From positions 1 through 35,732 of the forward strand of contig JBHIFB010000015.1 in the NCBI GenBank assembly GCA_046760905.1: a DNA stretch of 35,732 nucleotides. Reading direction: 5' to 3'. The notes under the pieces are model-generated. The model was given only the letters and a program-made list of their open reading frames with translations, was not told where the DNA came from and did no database searches. A program made the translations under genes and the position numbers. Numbering within the stretch: the stretch's first letter is position 1; each line of letters starts with the position of its first letter. Of the stretch, positions 16,584 through 23,917 are shown in pieces. The stretch comes from JBHIFB01 sp046760905. GTDB lineage: Bacteria; Gemmatimonadota; CAZMKB01.

Positions 16584-18956
16584 ATGGAAAAAGACATTGG
16601 TAAGAAAAAAGCCGCCTCTTCTGACACCGGTGAGGTAATGCCCGTACTTCCGCTCATGAGCACGGCGATATATCCTATGGGGGCCGTCGCACTCACCGTC
16701 GGGATTCCAAGAAATGTCAGGCTACTCGAGGACAACCCGGAAGAGGATTCCGTTGTGGCACTCGTACCGACACTCTCGAGCAACCCTGACCAGGTGGACG
16801 TGAGCGATCTGGCGGATGTTGGCGTTGCCTGCCGGATAATCGACAGGTCTCACCTGCCAGGTGGAAGCATACAGGTAACATTTCAGGGAATCGACAGGAT
16901 TACCGTCGATGAGATCCGGAGACGAAAACCTTACATCGTTGCGAGGGTCTCGAAACCCGTCGAGAGAAGAAGGGACAGAGCGAAAGAAGCAGCCCTTGCC
17001 GGTGAAATCACAAAACTCATGGAAGAGCTTGTCAGTAAGGATAGAAGATACGGGCCAGAGCTCATCCACATCGTGAAAATGAACAGGAGGAATCCGGGAA
17101 ATTTTGCTGACCTGGTCGCCGCGCACCTGCAGATCGACCTAGACCTCAAGAAAGAGCTAATGAGCACAATTCCCACCGAGAAAAGACTGGACATGATCGG
17201 TCGATTCATAAAGGATGAACTCACGAGGATCTCATTCATAAGGGAGATAGATATCAAAGCTGATGAACACCACGAAGAAGCCAGGCGAAAGAGGATCCTT
17301 ACGGAACGTCTGTGGGCTATAAAGAGGGAGCTCGGAGAGGACCAGCCCCAGGAAGTAATGGCCCAGAAGATCAGGGAAGAGATGCAGAGCCTCACCCTCC
17401 CGCAGGAGGTGAAGACGATTCTCGACTGGGAGCTCGGCAGACTCAAGCTGCTTCCCATCACCTCTCATGATTTCAGGAGTGTCTGCAACTACATCGAATG
17501 GCTGCTCAGCATACCGTGGACCAGAGATGCCCCGGAGCCCATCGATCTTAAAAGAATCGAGAAGATACTTAAGAAGGAGTATCATGGCTTGTTCAACGTG
17601 AAGGAAAGGATACTGGAATCGCTCTCCCCGCTTGCTCTCGACCCTCAGCTGACTCCACCGGTCATTTGCATAGTCGGTCCCCCGGCAACGGGAAAGACCT
17701 CGATCGGAAGGTCCCTGGCCGATGCCCTCAGCAGGAAGTTCGCCCATTTCAGCGTTGCAGGCTGCAGGGATGAGAGAGACATCAAAGGCATCAGAAGAGG
17801 ACTGATTGGAGAATCTCCCGGAATGGTAGTGCGCGCCCTCAAGAATGCGGGCACACACAATCTGTTGATGGTGATCGAGGACATCGATGAAATGAGCGAG
17901 GAAGACACTAAGGGGAATCCGATAGACGCACTCGTCGAGCTATTCGATCCGGGGCGCAACTGCAGGTTCATGGACACATATCTCAACGTACCCCTCGATT
18001 TGTCCCGGCTTTTCTTCGTCACAACCGCCAAGGTCCTTTGGGATATCCCGGACATACTGAGAGACTACGTGAAATTAATCAATCTCTCTGGTTACACTGA
18101 GCGGGAGAAGATACAGATTGCCAGGAGGTTCATAATTCCAAGGGAGCTATCAAGAGCGGGGCTTGACAGGAAGATGATGAAGTTCGAATCCTCCGCCATA
18201 AGAAAGATAATACGGGAGTACACGGACGAGGGCGGCCTGAGGCAGCTCAGCAGAACCATTGAGCTGGTAGCAACCAGGTGCGCCCACGAGAGGGCCATGG
18301 GGAGAAGAAAGAAGTGGCGGATAGATCCGAAGCGCGTTGTCAAACTCATCGGTCCGCCGAGATACCTGGGCAAGAAGAGCCGCAAGAGATACCAGGTAGG
18401 AGTCGCCACAGGCCTTGCCTGGACTGCGAGCGGGGGCGATCTCCTCACCATAGAGGCCCTCAGGATGCCGGGCAGTGGCGAACTGATACTCACGGGACAG
18501 CTCGGCGACATAATGAAGGAATCAGTACAGGCCGCGCACAGCTATATAAAATCCAAGGCCTCAGGGTTTGGAATCGAGAGCTCCGTTTTCGAGAACTTCG
18601 ACATACACATACACTTCCCGGAAGGTGCGATACCAAAAGACGGTCCCTCTGCAGGTGTGAGCATCGCTGCCGTGATCGCTTCCGTTCTGGGTAACATACC
18701 TGTCAGGTCCAACATAGCAATGACCGGGGAAGTGACCTTGAGCGGCAAGGTAATAGGTGTGGGCGGCCTGACCGAGAAACTGATGGCCGCCTACAGGGCG
18801 GGTATCAGAACGGTGATATTCCCAAAGGAGAACGAAGCCGATATCGAGGACGTGCCCCAGGAGATCATTGCCAGGACGAACCTCATCCAGGTGAGCAGGA
18901 TAGACGAGGTCCTGGCTAATGCACTAGTCTTGAGGAAGAGAGGGAAGAGGCGATGA
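16584..18956 (+). CDS. Lon-family protease with degenerate AAA+ motor
   Basis: This 790-residue protein is colinear with bacterial LonA: an N-terminal LON domain from about 20 (VLPLMSTAIYPMG), a helical bundle, an AAA+ module at about 320-580 and a Lon protease domain at about 600-790. The protease dyad is intact: S689 in PKDGPSAG and K732 in GGLTEKL. The motor is unusual. Walker A is kept (GPPATGKTS, K371), but the Walker B pair usually DE is E432-D433, sensor-1 Asn is K483 (VTTAK), the arginine finger of the usual DRME is Y495 (RDYVK), and the pore-loop aromatic is L407. It may bind ATP but poorly hydrolyse it or pull substrates. It lies 241 bases before the conjugation cluster on the same strand. 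It is either a specialised regulatory Lon paralogue or a protease partnered by another ATPase. Confidence 0.88.
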   Translation: MEKDIGKKKAASSDTGEVMPVLPLMSTAIYPMGAVALTVGIPRNVRLLEDNPEEDSVVALVPTLSSNPDQVDVSDLADVGVACRIIDRSHLPGGSIQVTFQGIDRITVDEIRRRKPYIVARVSKPVERRRDRAKEAALAGEITKLMEELVSKDRRYGPELIHIVKMNRRNPGNFADLVAAHLQIDLDLKKELMSTIPTEKRLDMIGRFIKDELTRISFIREIDIKADEHHEEARRKRILTERLWAIKRELGEDQPQEVMAQKIREEMQSLTLPQEVKTILDWELGRLKLLPITSHDFRSVCNYIEWLLSIPWTRDAPEPIDLKRIEKILKKEYHGLFNVKERILESLSPLALDPQLTPPVICIVGPPATGKTSIGRSLADALSRKFAHFSVAGCRDERDIKGIRRGLIGESPGMVVRALKNAGTHNLLMVIEDIDEMSEEDTKGNPIDALVELFDPGRNCRFMDTYLNVPLDLSRLFFVTTAKVLWDIPDILRDYVKLINLSGYTEREKIQIARRFIIPRELSRAGLDRKMMKFESSAIRKIIREYTDEGGLRQLSRTIELVATRCAHERAMGRRKKWRIDPKRVVKLIGPPRYLGKKSRKRYQVGVATGLAWTASGGDLLTIEALRMPGSGELILTGQLGDIMKESVQAAHSYIKSKASGFGIESSVFENFDIHIHFPEGAIPKDGPSAGVSIAAVIASVLGNIPVRSNIAMTGEVTLSGKVIGVGGLTEKLMAAYRAGIRTVIFPKENEADIEDVPQEIIARTNLIQVSRIDEVLANALVLRKRGKRR

Positions 18957-18973
18957 TTAAACATATAAAATGT

Positions 18974-19018
18974 CTTCCAATTTTTATCATAACATATAAT
19001 CTCACCGATTCTTGGAAG
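18974..19018 (+). terminator. Weak hairpin after the Lon-like gene
   Basis: CTTCCAA (18974-18980) is the reverse complement of TTGGAAG (19012-19018), with a 31-base AT-rich loop. No T-run follows directly. It might weakly separate the Lon-like gene from the conjugation cluster. Confidence 0.25.
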
Positions 19019-19070
19019 TAAAAATTTCTCCCCCGAAAATGCCGCATTCGACTATCCCCTTGATTTAAAA

Positions 19071-19095
19071 CCAGTTCGGACAGTTTAATAACTGG
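19071..19095. promoter_or_regulatory. Palindrome upstream of the conjugation cluster
   Basis: CCAGTT (19071-19076) mirrors AACTGG (19090-19095) with a 13-base spacer. A TATACT box follows at 19105-19110, but no good -35 sequence is positioned for it. The palindrome would suit a repressor or activator controlling the operon that begins at 19198. Confidence 0.35.
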
Positions 19096-19197
19096 CACGT
19101 TTCTTATACTGCGTTTAGTGTGGATCGATATGTCTGGTAATTTAAGGTAGTGCGAACAGTGAGTATGTTGTAAGACCCCCGCAAACAGTGTGCCCCG

Positions 19198-19761
19198 ATG
19201 CCTTATCTGTTCTTTAAAAAAGACGGTAGAGGAGACTCATCCTGGGAGAAGGTAGAAATCCATTCAGAGCTGAGTGACAGTGTGAGTAACAAGCGCAGTA
19301 TTCGGCTCAAGAAGGTCTTGAGAGAAGGCAGAGGCGAGGAGGAGTATGGGAAATTATGGCAGCTAGTGTTAGTGCCATACACCGAGGGGCCAAAGAAGCG
19401 CTTCGCTTTGATCGGCAGCGGAGTCTTTCGTGTGAATGGTAAGAGGATAAGGGCAGGTATCAGAGTCTTGAAGCATAAAGACGATATAATGATAGGGAGG
19501 AGTCACGTTTACTATTCAGCGCAGAGCCTGGTTCGTGCCGAGCCGTTCAGGCCCCGGGAACAGGGCTCCCGGCGCATATCATGCCCGGTATGCGGGGATG
19601 CGATTGAAGAAGGGCAGACTATAGTCCGCTGCCCCCAATGCCAGATACTTTACCATCAGCAGGAGGACAGAGCATGCTGGTCATCGATCCCTGAATGTGC
19701 AACATACGGGTGCGGCTGTTTAACACAACTCTACGACCAGAAGCTATGGATCCCCGGATGA
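19198..19761 (+). CDS. FHA-like / RING-type zinc finger protein, candidate E3
   Basis: This 187-residue protein has two parts. Residues about 50-108 resemble the second half of an FHA beta-sandwich (FRVNGKRIRAGIRVLKHKDD then IMIG), which in FHA proteins recognises phosphothreonine. Residues 129-174 form a zinc-binding treble clef like prokaryotic RING fingers: C129, C132, C145, C148, H153, C160, C167, C172 and C174, spaced C-x2-C-x12-C-x2-C-x4-H-x6-C. RING domains recruit E2 enzymes, so as the first gene of an E1-E2-Ubl operon it is the natural candidate for the ligase or substrate adaptor. No strong ribosome site precedes its ATG, but it is the only start downstream of an in-frame stop. FHA assignment moderate; zinc finger firm; E3 role inferred. 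Confidence 0.75.
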   Translation: MPYLFFKKDGRGDSSWEKVEIHSELSDSVSNKRSIRLKKVLREGRGEEEYGKLWQLVLVPYTEGPKKRFALIGSGVFRVNGKRIRAGIRVLKHKDDIMIGRSHVYYSAQSLVRAEPFRPREQGSRRISCPVCGDAIEEGQTIVRCPQCQILYHQQEDRACWSSIPECATYGCGCLTQLYDQKLWIPG

Positions 19762-19809
19762 GTGACTTAATGATTTTCCAGAGATCTCATAGAGACGGGA
19801 GTGTATACC

Positions 19810-20973
19810 GTGTCTGATAAACGATTCGAACGCCTTTCGCAGATACCATGGTTCAGTCGTGAGTCCCTCGCATCGAAGTCGGCCATAGTAATTGGATCGG
19901 GGGCACTTGGAAACTGGCTGCTCCCGCACCTTGTACTGAATGGGATCGGTTGCGTGCTCATCGTCGATAAAGATGTGATCGAGGAGAGCAACCTCCCCCG
20001 CAGCCCCCTTTTCACACAAGGCGATATTGGAGAACCAAAAGCGAGGGTCGCTGCAAGGAAACTTCGATCACTCGACCCGGAGGTCTCTGTCCACTCGATC
20101 GTAGGGGATGTGCAGTGGGACGTGGGCCTTGCGAATTTCAAGTACGCAGATGTCGTGTGTGGTGCCGTCGATTCTCGACTGGCACGGCTTCGCATCAACC
20201 ATAAAGCCTGGGTCACGAATACACCCTTCATCGATGGCGGAATAGACGGCCCCAGCCTCACCGGCCGGATACGCACTTTCATCCCTCGGAAGGGGGCCTG
20301 CCTTGAATGCTCGATGTATCCGCAGGATTACGAACTGCTGGAAAGGGAATACCCCTGCACTGACGATGCCGGCACGGGTGCTCCAACGATGAGCACCATC
20401 GCCGCAGTTACTTCCTCACTGGAAGTGAATGAGGCACTCAAGCTGCTCTTGGGCATGGAAGACAGGCTTCGCGCCGGCTGTGAACTTCGCTGGGACCTGA
20501 TGCACAATACCTTCATAGAAACGCAGATACCCAGGCGGAGCGGATGCTACTTTGATCACGACTCACTAATCGGGGAGACGATTGTTCTCACAAAGCCTGT
20601 CGATCGGCTCACTCTGTCAGAAGTTTTCGAGCTGGCCGCAGAAGAGCTGGGAGCTGAAGCGACTCTGGAGTTCTCCAGGGATATCGTGACTGCCCTCGTG
20701 TGCGAGAACTGCGGGGACTGTAAGAAGACCCTTCGTGTTCTCGGGAAGATCAGCCGGCAGGAAACCGAATGCCGCTGTTTCGGACGCCTCCACCCGCTCA
20801 CATACGTCCACTCCCTTACCCGCGGTGACCTGGAAGTGCTTCCTTATCTCAACTTGAGTCTCAGTGAAATCGGCATCCCGTCAGGAGATATCATATCCGC
20901 CCACAGCCTGGGCTCCTCAGAGGAGATATTCATCGAGTTTGTGGGAGCACTGACGAAAAATGGCGGGAGGTGA
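19810..20973 (+). CDS. E1-like ThiF/MoeB-family activating enzyme
   Basis: This protein of about 387 residues would adenylate the C-terminus of the ubiquitin-like protein with ATP and pass it to the E2. The Rossmann ATP site is intact (IGSGALGNWL; VDKDVIEESNLPRSPLF with the E1 arginine), as are the adenylation Asp region (CGAVDSRLARLR), a CLEC zinc-knuckle half and a probable catalytic cysteine in YPCTDDAGTGAP (about C183). A C-terminal extension of about 165 residues carries a Cys cluster (CENCGDC, later CRC) that may bind zinc, and ends in a strand-rich part (SEIGIPSGDII) that may dock E2 or Ubl. The start is taken at GTG 19810, with GGGAG nine bases before it; GTG 19801 would overlap that site. 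Its stop lies two bases before the E2 start. Confidence 0.9.
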   Translation: MSDKRFERLSQIPWFSRESLASKSAIVIGSGALGNWLLPHLVLNGIGCVLIVDKDVIEESNLPRSPLFTQGDIGEPKARVAARKLRSLDPEVSVHSIVGDVQWDVGLANFKYADVVCGAVDSRLARLRINHKAWVTNTPFIDGGIDGPSLTGRIRTFIPRKGACLECSMYPQDYELLEREYPCTDDAGTGAPTMSTIAAVTSSLEVNEALKLLLGMEDRLRAGCELRWDLMHNTFIETQIPRRSGCYFDHDSLIGETIVLTKPVDRLTLSEVFELAAEELGAEATLEFSRDIVTALVCENCGDCKKTLRVLGKISRQETECRCFGRLHPLTYVHSLTRGDLEVLPYLNLSLSEIGIPSGDIISAHSLGSSEEIFIEFVGALTKNGGR

Positions 20974-20975
20974 AT

Positions 20976-21476
20976 ATGAACCTCATACGACAAGCACGTC
21001 TAAGTCATGAATTCGAACGTCTCCTGAGGTTGCATGATAAGAGCTCACTTTTCGATATCATCGCAACGAAAGGCGAGCCACCGGAAAGATATCTTCTTTC
21101 CTTTAATCTAAAAAGCCTCGTCAGGAACGAGGCGGGAAAGGTTCTTGTATATGATGCGGCCCACATCCTTGAAGTCTACTGCCCTTGCGGCTATCCGGGT
21201 GACGGCCCGAGAATCCTCTACCTCCAGCCACAGGAAATCTTTCACCCGAATATTCTCTGGCCTCTCATCTGCCTGAACAGGTGGGTCCCGAGCATGTTTC
21301 TGGATGAGATAGCGCTCAGGATCGCTTCCGTGATCTCGTATCGAACCTTCACGATGGATGAGAAGGAGTCACTCAACAAGGATGCCTGTGCCTGGGCCCG
21401 CTCTCATCAGGAAAGATTCCCGATCGATAGGCGCTCCATAATAGACGATGGGCACTCGAAGATCGAGGTGTGGTAA
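20976..21476 (+). CDS. E2-like (UBC-fold) conjugating enzyme
   Basis: This 166-residue protein shows the UBC signature clearly: FHPNI, then the active-site cysteine in LICLNRWVP (about C99), then a tryptophan four residues later and the helix MFLDEIALRIASVISY, matching the HPN, ICL, W-P and helix order of eukaryotic E2 enzymes. It would receive the Ubl from the E1 as a thioester and transfer it to lysines. The N-terminal helix and beta-meander (RYLLSFNLKSLVRNEAGKVL) complete the core fold. I chose ATG 20976 because GGGAGG lies seven bases upstream; a GTG at 20970 overlaps the E1 stop. The next gene starts one base after the stop. Presence of HPN argues for a true ligase rather than an inactive variant. 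Confidence 0.87.
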   Translation: MNLIRQARLSHEFERLLRLHDKSSLFDIIATKGEPPERYLLSFNLKSLVRNEAGKVLVYDAAHILEVYCPCGYPGDGPRILYLQPQEIFHPNILWPLICLNRWVPSMFLDEIALRIASVISYRTFTMDEKESLNKDACAWARSHQERFPIDRRSIIDDGHSKIEVW

Positions 21477-21477
21477 G

Positions 21478-22275
21478 ATGAATGGGATAGAAGTCCACTT
21501 AGATGATGCATGGATATGCTTCACGCTGACACTCGAGAATAAGTTGAAAGCAGGCCTCTCTCGCTTCGAAAGGATGCTGTCGAAACATTTAAAACTCCCC
21601 TTCGTGAAGTTCGGTCTCGTGGATGAAGGGCAAGCCTTGGCCCTTCTTGCGCAGGTTCCAAGAGAGAGGCATCACATGCGGCGGTTTCCCGAAATCCATG
21701 AGAGTTTTCTGGGAGGCTCACTCTGGTACAGATCACTCAGCCTTAGCGCAGGCCATCGTGATGCGGCAAGGCAAAATCGAGTCAGGCCTTACAGGAAGCA
21801 GCCATCTCCTATTTTAAAAGAAGCAGAGAGGATGCTGATCTCGACTTGTGAGGATAATTCCTGGCAGCTTTCCGAAAACAAGCCGAGGAACTTCTGTGTC
21901 AGATTGTCGGCAAATGGCCGCTACAGCAGCATTCCGATAGAGATTCGATTTGCCGGCGAGACGGTGAGCTTCAGGCTTGTACTTCTCGATACATGTGGAG
22001 CCTCGATCGAGTCATCAAGGGCTCTTAGGCTCTGGATGATGAGGATCAACGGTGTACTGAATTACGCCAGAGTCGGACTCTCCCAGAAAAGGGTGGTATC
22101 TCAGGTGAAGGTTCCAATTCGGGATCTGAGTGCGATCGAGTGCAGGGAAGCCATCTCGGCTCTCGTGACTTCCCACTCGGGGCTTTCTTCGGAGGCTCGA
22201 GCACTCACTTATCCCGATGTGGCTGTCACTTATCTGGAGGAGACGGCCAGAAGTTTAACTCCCTACGTCCCGTAA
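21478..22275 (+). CDS. Uncharacterised component of the conjugation operon
   Basis: I do not recognise this 265-residue protein with confidence. It is soluble, with no signal peptide. The N-terminal part (about 1-75) has alternating helix and strand (LTLENKLKAGLSRFERML). The C-terminal half (about 125-255) has an alpha/beta pattern ending in long helices (IESSRALRLWMMRINGVLNY, then SAIECREAISALVTSHSGLS) that recalls the YbjN / type III chaperone fold, a weak resemblance only. Its tight placement between E2 and Ubl (start one base after E2's stop, end 15 bases before the Ubl start) implies a role in the pathway, such as chaperone, adaptor or substrate receptor. No catalytic cysteine motif stands out. 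Confidence 0.65.
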   Translation: MNGIEVHLDDAWICFTLTLENKLKAGLSRFERMLSKHLKLPFVKFGLVDEGQALALLAQVPRERHHMRRFPEIHESFLGGSLWYRSLSLSAGHRDAARQNRVRPYRKQPSPILKEAERMLISTCEDNSWQLSENKPRNFCVRLSANGRYSSIPIEIRFAGETVSFRLVLLDTCGASIESSRALRLWMMRINGVLNYARVGLSQKRVVSQVKVPIRDLSAIECREAISALVTSHSGLSSEARALTYPDVAVTYLEETARSLTPYVP

Positions 22276-22290
22276 AAGGAGGTGATGTTC

Positions 22291-22575
22291 ATGGGAAGCA
22301 GCACGGTGTGCATCAAAGTGAAGGATGCAAGCGGCCAGGTCCAGCGGCGGGCATCCGTTCCACGGGAAGCCAATGTGAGCGAGCTCGTCGAGCAGCTGGT
22401 GCCGCAGCTCAACCTTCCGTCCAACGACCTGGACGGCCGTCCCGTATCCTACCATTTGCGTAACGAGCGGACCGGCCAGGAACTCTCCGGCACTCAAACC
22501 GTCAGCGATGCCGCCCTTCGAGAAGATGACACGCTGAGGCTTATGCCGGAGATAACTCCTGGCAGAGGCAGGTAA
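22291..22575 (+). CDS. Ubiquitin-like beta-grasp protein (YukD/EsaB-like)
   Basis: This 94-residue protein fits the beta-grasp pattern: strand 1 (TVCIKVKDASG), strand 2 (RRASVPRE), helix (NVSELVEQLVPQL), a DGRPVSYHLR strand, then SDAALREDDTLRLMPE, the last strand in the place of the LHLVLR strand of ubiquitin. The chain ends in ITPGRGR rather than the free Gly-Gly of ubiquitin. A glycine tail is exposed, so trimming of one or a few residues, perhaps by the JAB peptidase next door, could expose a conjugatable glycine. I chose ATG 22291 because AAAAGGAGG lies eight bases upstream; ATG 22285 is too close to that site. Genes on both sides are E2-associated and JAB genes, which supports a protein-tag role over a structural one. 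Confidence 0.83.
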   Translation: MGSSTVCIKVKDASGQVQRRASVPREANVSELVEQLVPQLNLPSNDLDGRPVSYHLRNERTGQELSGTQTVSDAALREDDTLRLMPEITPGRGR

Positions 22576-22611
22576 ATGGCACTTTAGCTATGTGCACTTG
22601 AAGGAATGGGC

Positions 22612-22702
22612 GGGATGCCCTGTCGGGGAATCAGATGAAATGTTTACACGCCGACTTTCATCGAATGTTCCCGGTAAGGGGACTGATCGGGCGGGGCATC
22701 CC
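22612..22702. repeat. Nine-base inverted repeat in the Ubl-JAB spacer
   Basis: GGGATGCCC (22612-22620) is the perfect reverse complement of GGGCATCCC (22694-22702). Both arms are preceded by GGGCG and followed by TGT. The 148-base spacer is unusually long for this operon, so the stem may adjust the ratio of Ubl to JAB made from one mRNA. Confidence 0.4.
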
Positions 22703-22723
22703 TGTTTTACCCGAGAGGTGGTT

Positions 22724-23917
22724 ATGTTCTTCGATTTTATACTGCATCTCTATTGCTCCAGGGGACAGTTTTCCCACCGCGTAAGGCTTACACAGGCCGA
22801 TTTCGAACCATTCATAAGAGATTCCATTTTTTCAGGACTCAGGATGGGAAAACTCGCTCAAGATGAAGAGTATCACACGCAGATCATACCAATCCTGCCA
22901 CCGGGCAAGATCACAGCATTGGAAGAGTCATCATTTCAACCAGAATCAACAAGGGAAGAAATACTGGGATTTGAGATAGTAATTGAAAACCACACGAATC
23001 TTTTCAAGAAAAGGTATCTCATAGCGAATTTCAGATATAGAGCCCTCCAAAAAGCACTCACCATCTCACCCTGCAGAGGATCTCTCTCCACCTGCGGTTT
23101 GCTCGAATTTGCCATTGAGGCCTCCCCGGGGCAGGATGATGACACAGAGAGACAGAAAAAGTCGACTACAAATGGAAGCGGCGTAGTTATTAAGGGGTCG
23201 AATCTCCCGATGATGCGATTCGAGAAAAAACCGCTGTCCCATGTAACGACCCCAGATGAGAAAGAAGAGGGAGTCAAATTCCAAGGGGAATTCGCTCGGG
23301 TTTGCGATTTCCCGATCTATGTGAGAGGCTCTCTTCTCTCACGAATCAGAAGGATTTCCCGGGCTAATCTTGACAGGGAAACAGCCGGCTTTCTCATCGG
23401 GAACGTTTTCCAGGACGAAGGGACTCCCGAGATCTACGCGGTTATAGATGATCAGATCGAAGCGAAGCACACGGAGGCAAACCTGGTAAGCGTGACGATA
23501 AACTCGAGAACGTGGATGGCCTTCTGGGATGATGTAAAATCGCGTGGAGTAGATTTGCAACTTCTGGGCTGGTGGCATTCTCACCCCTTCAGGATCCTTT
23601 GCCGGGTGGGAATAGAACGAGCGCACGGTTCCAGTAGCGCTTCCGATGGGAGCGGAGATCTTTATCACCGGGACACCTGTATGATCAAGATGGGTGCAGG
23701 CGAGGTCGATCCCAAGGCACGATGGACCGATTCGAATGCCTTTCTCTCATCGAGTGATATGTTCATTCACAACTCTTTTTTTTCATGGCCATATCAAATC
23801 GCTCTCGTAGTCGATCCAAGAAAAGGCCCTGAATCCGATATAAGAGTGTGGGGATGGCGTGATGGGATGGTCACTTCACGAAGGGCATTTGTAATTTTAG
23901 AGGAGGTTGGAACATGA
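22724..23917 (+). CDS. JAB/JAMM-domain isopeptidase with unusual insertion
   Basis: This 397-residue protein has an N-terminal part of about 190 residues of unknown fold and a C-terminal MPN/JAB domain. The JAMM zinc ligands are visible: E219 (RETAGFLIGN), H285 and H287 (WWHSHPF), and S342/D345 (SSSD). Normally S-x2-D follows the histidines after seven residues; here about 54 residues are inserted, with two cysteines (C293 and C319). Such enzymes remove or mature ubiquitin-like tags, so it should deconjugate or trim the upstream Ubl. The start is taken at 22724 after GAGAGG; the frame stays open to 22592 but that part looks non-coding. The stop overlaps the ATPase start by four bases (ATGA), indicating coupled translation of the isopeptidase and unfoldase, as in the eukaryotic proteasome lid and base. 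Confidence 0.85.
   Translation: MFFDFILHLYCSRGQFSHRVRLTQADFEPFIRDSIFSGLRMGKLAQDEEYHTQIIPILPPGKITALEESSFQPESTREEILGFEIVIENHTNLFKKRYLIANFRYRALQKALTISPCRGSLSTCGLLEFAIEASPGQDDDTERQKKSTTNGSGVVIKGSNLPMMRFEKKPLSHVTTPDEKEEGVKFQGEFARVCDFPIYVRGSLLSRIRRISRANLDRETAGFLIGNVFQDEGTPEIYAVIDDQIEAKHTEANLVSVTINSRTWMAFWDDVKSRGVDLQLLGWWHSHPFRILCRVGIERAHGSSSASDGSGDLYHRDTCMIKMGAGEVDPKARWTDSNAFLSSSDMFIHNSFFSWPYQIALVVDPRKGPESDIRVWGWRDGMVTSRRAFVILEEVGT

Noticed and set aside
19093..19112. TGGCAC followed by TGC, resembling a sigma-54 promoter before the tagging operon
   Set aside because: The GG and GC elements are 15 bases apart instead of the required 10.
19198..23917. CBASS (Cap2/Cap3) or Bil antiphage operon
   Set aside because: No CD-NTase or CBASS effector is nearby, and the gene set is larger than the four-gene Bil operon and fused to Pup genes. 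An anti-phage role cannot be excluded but is not shown.
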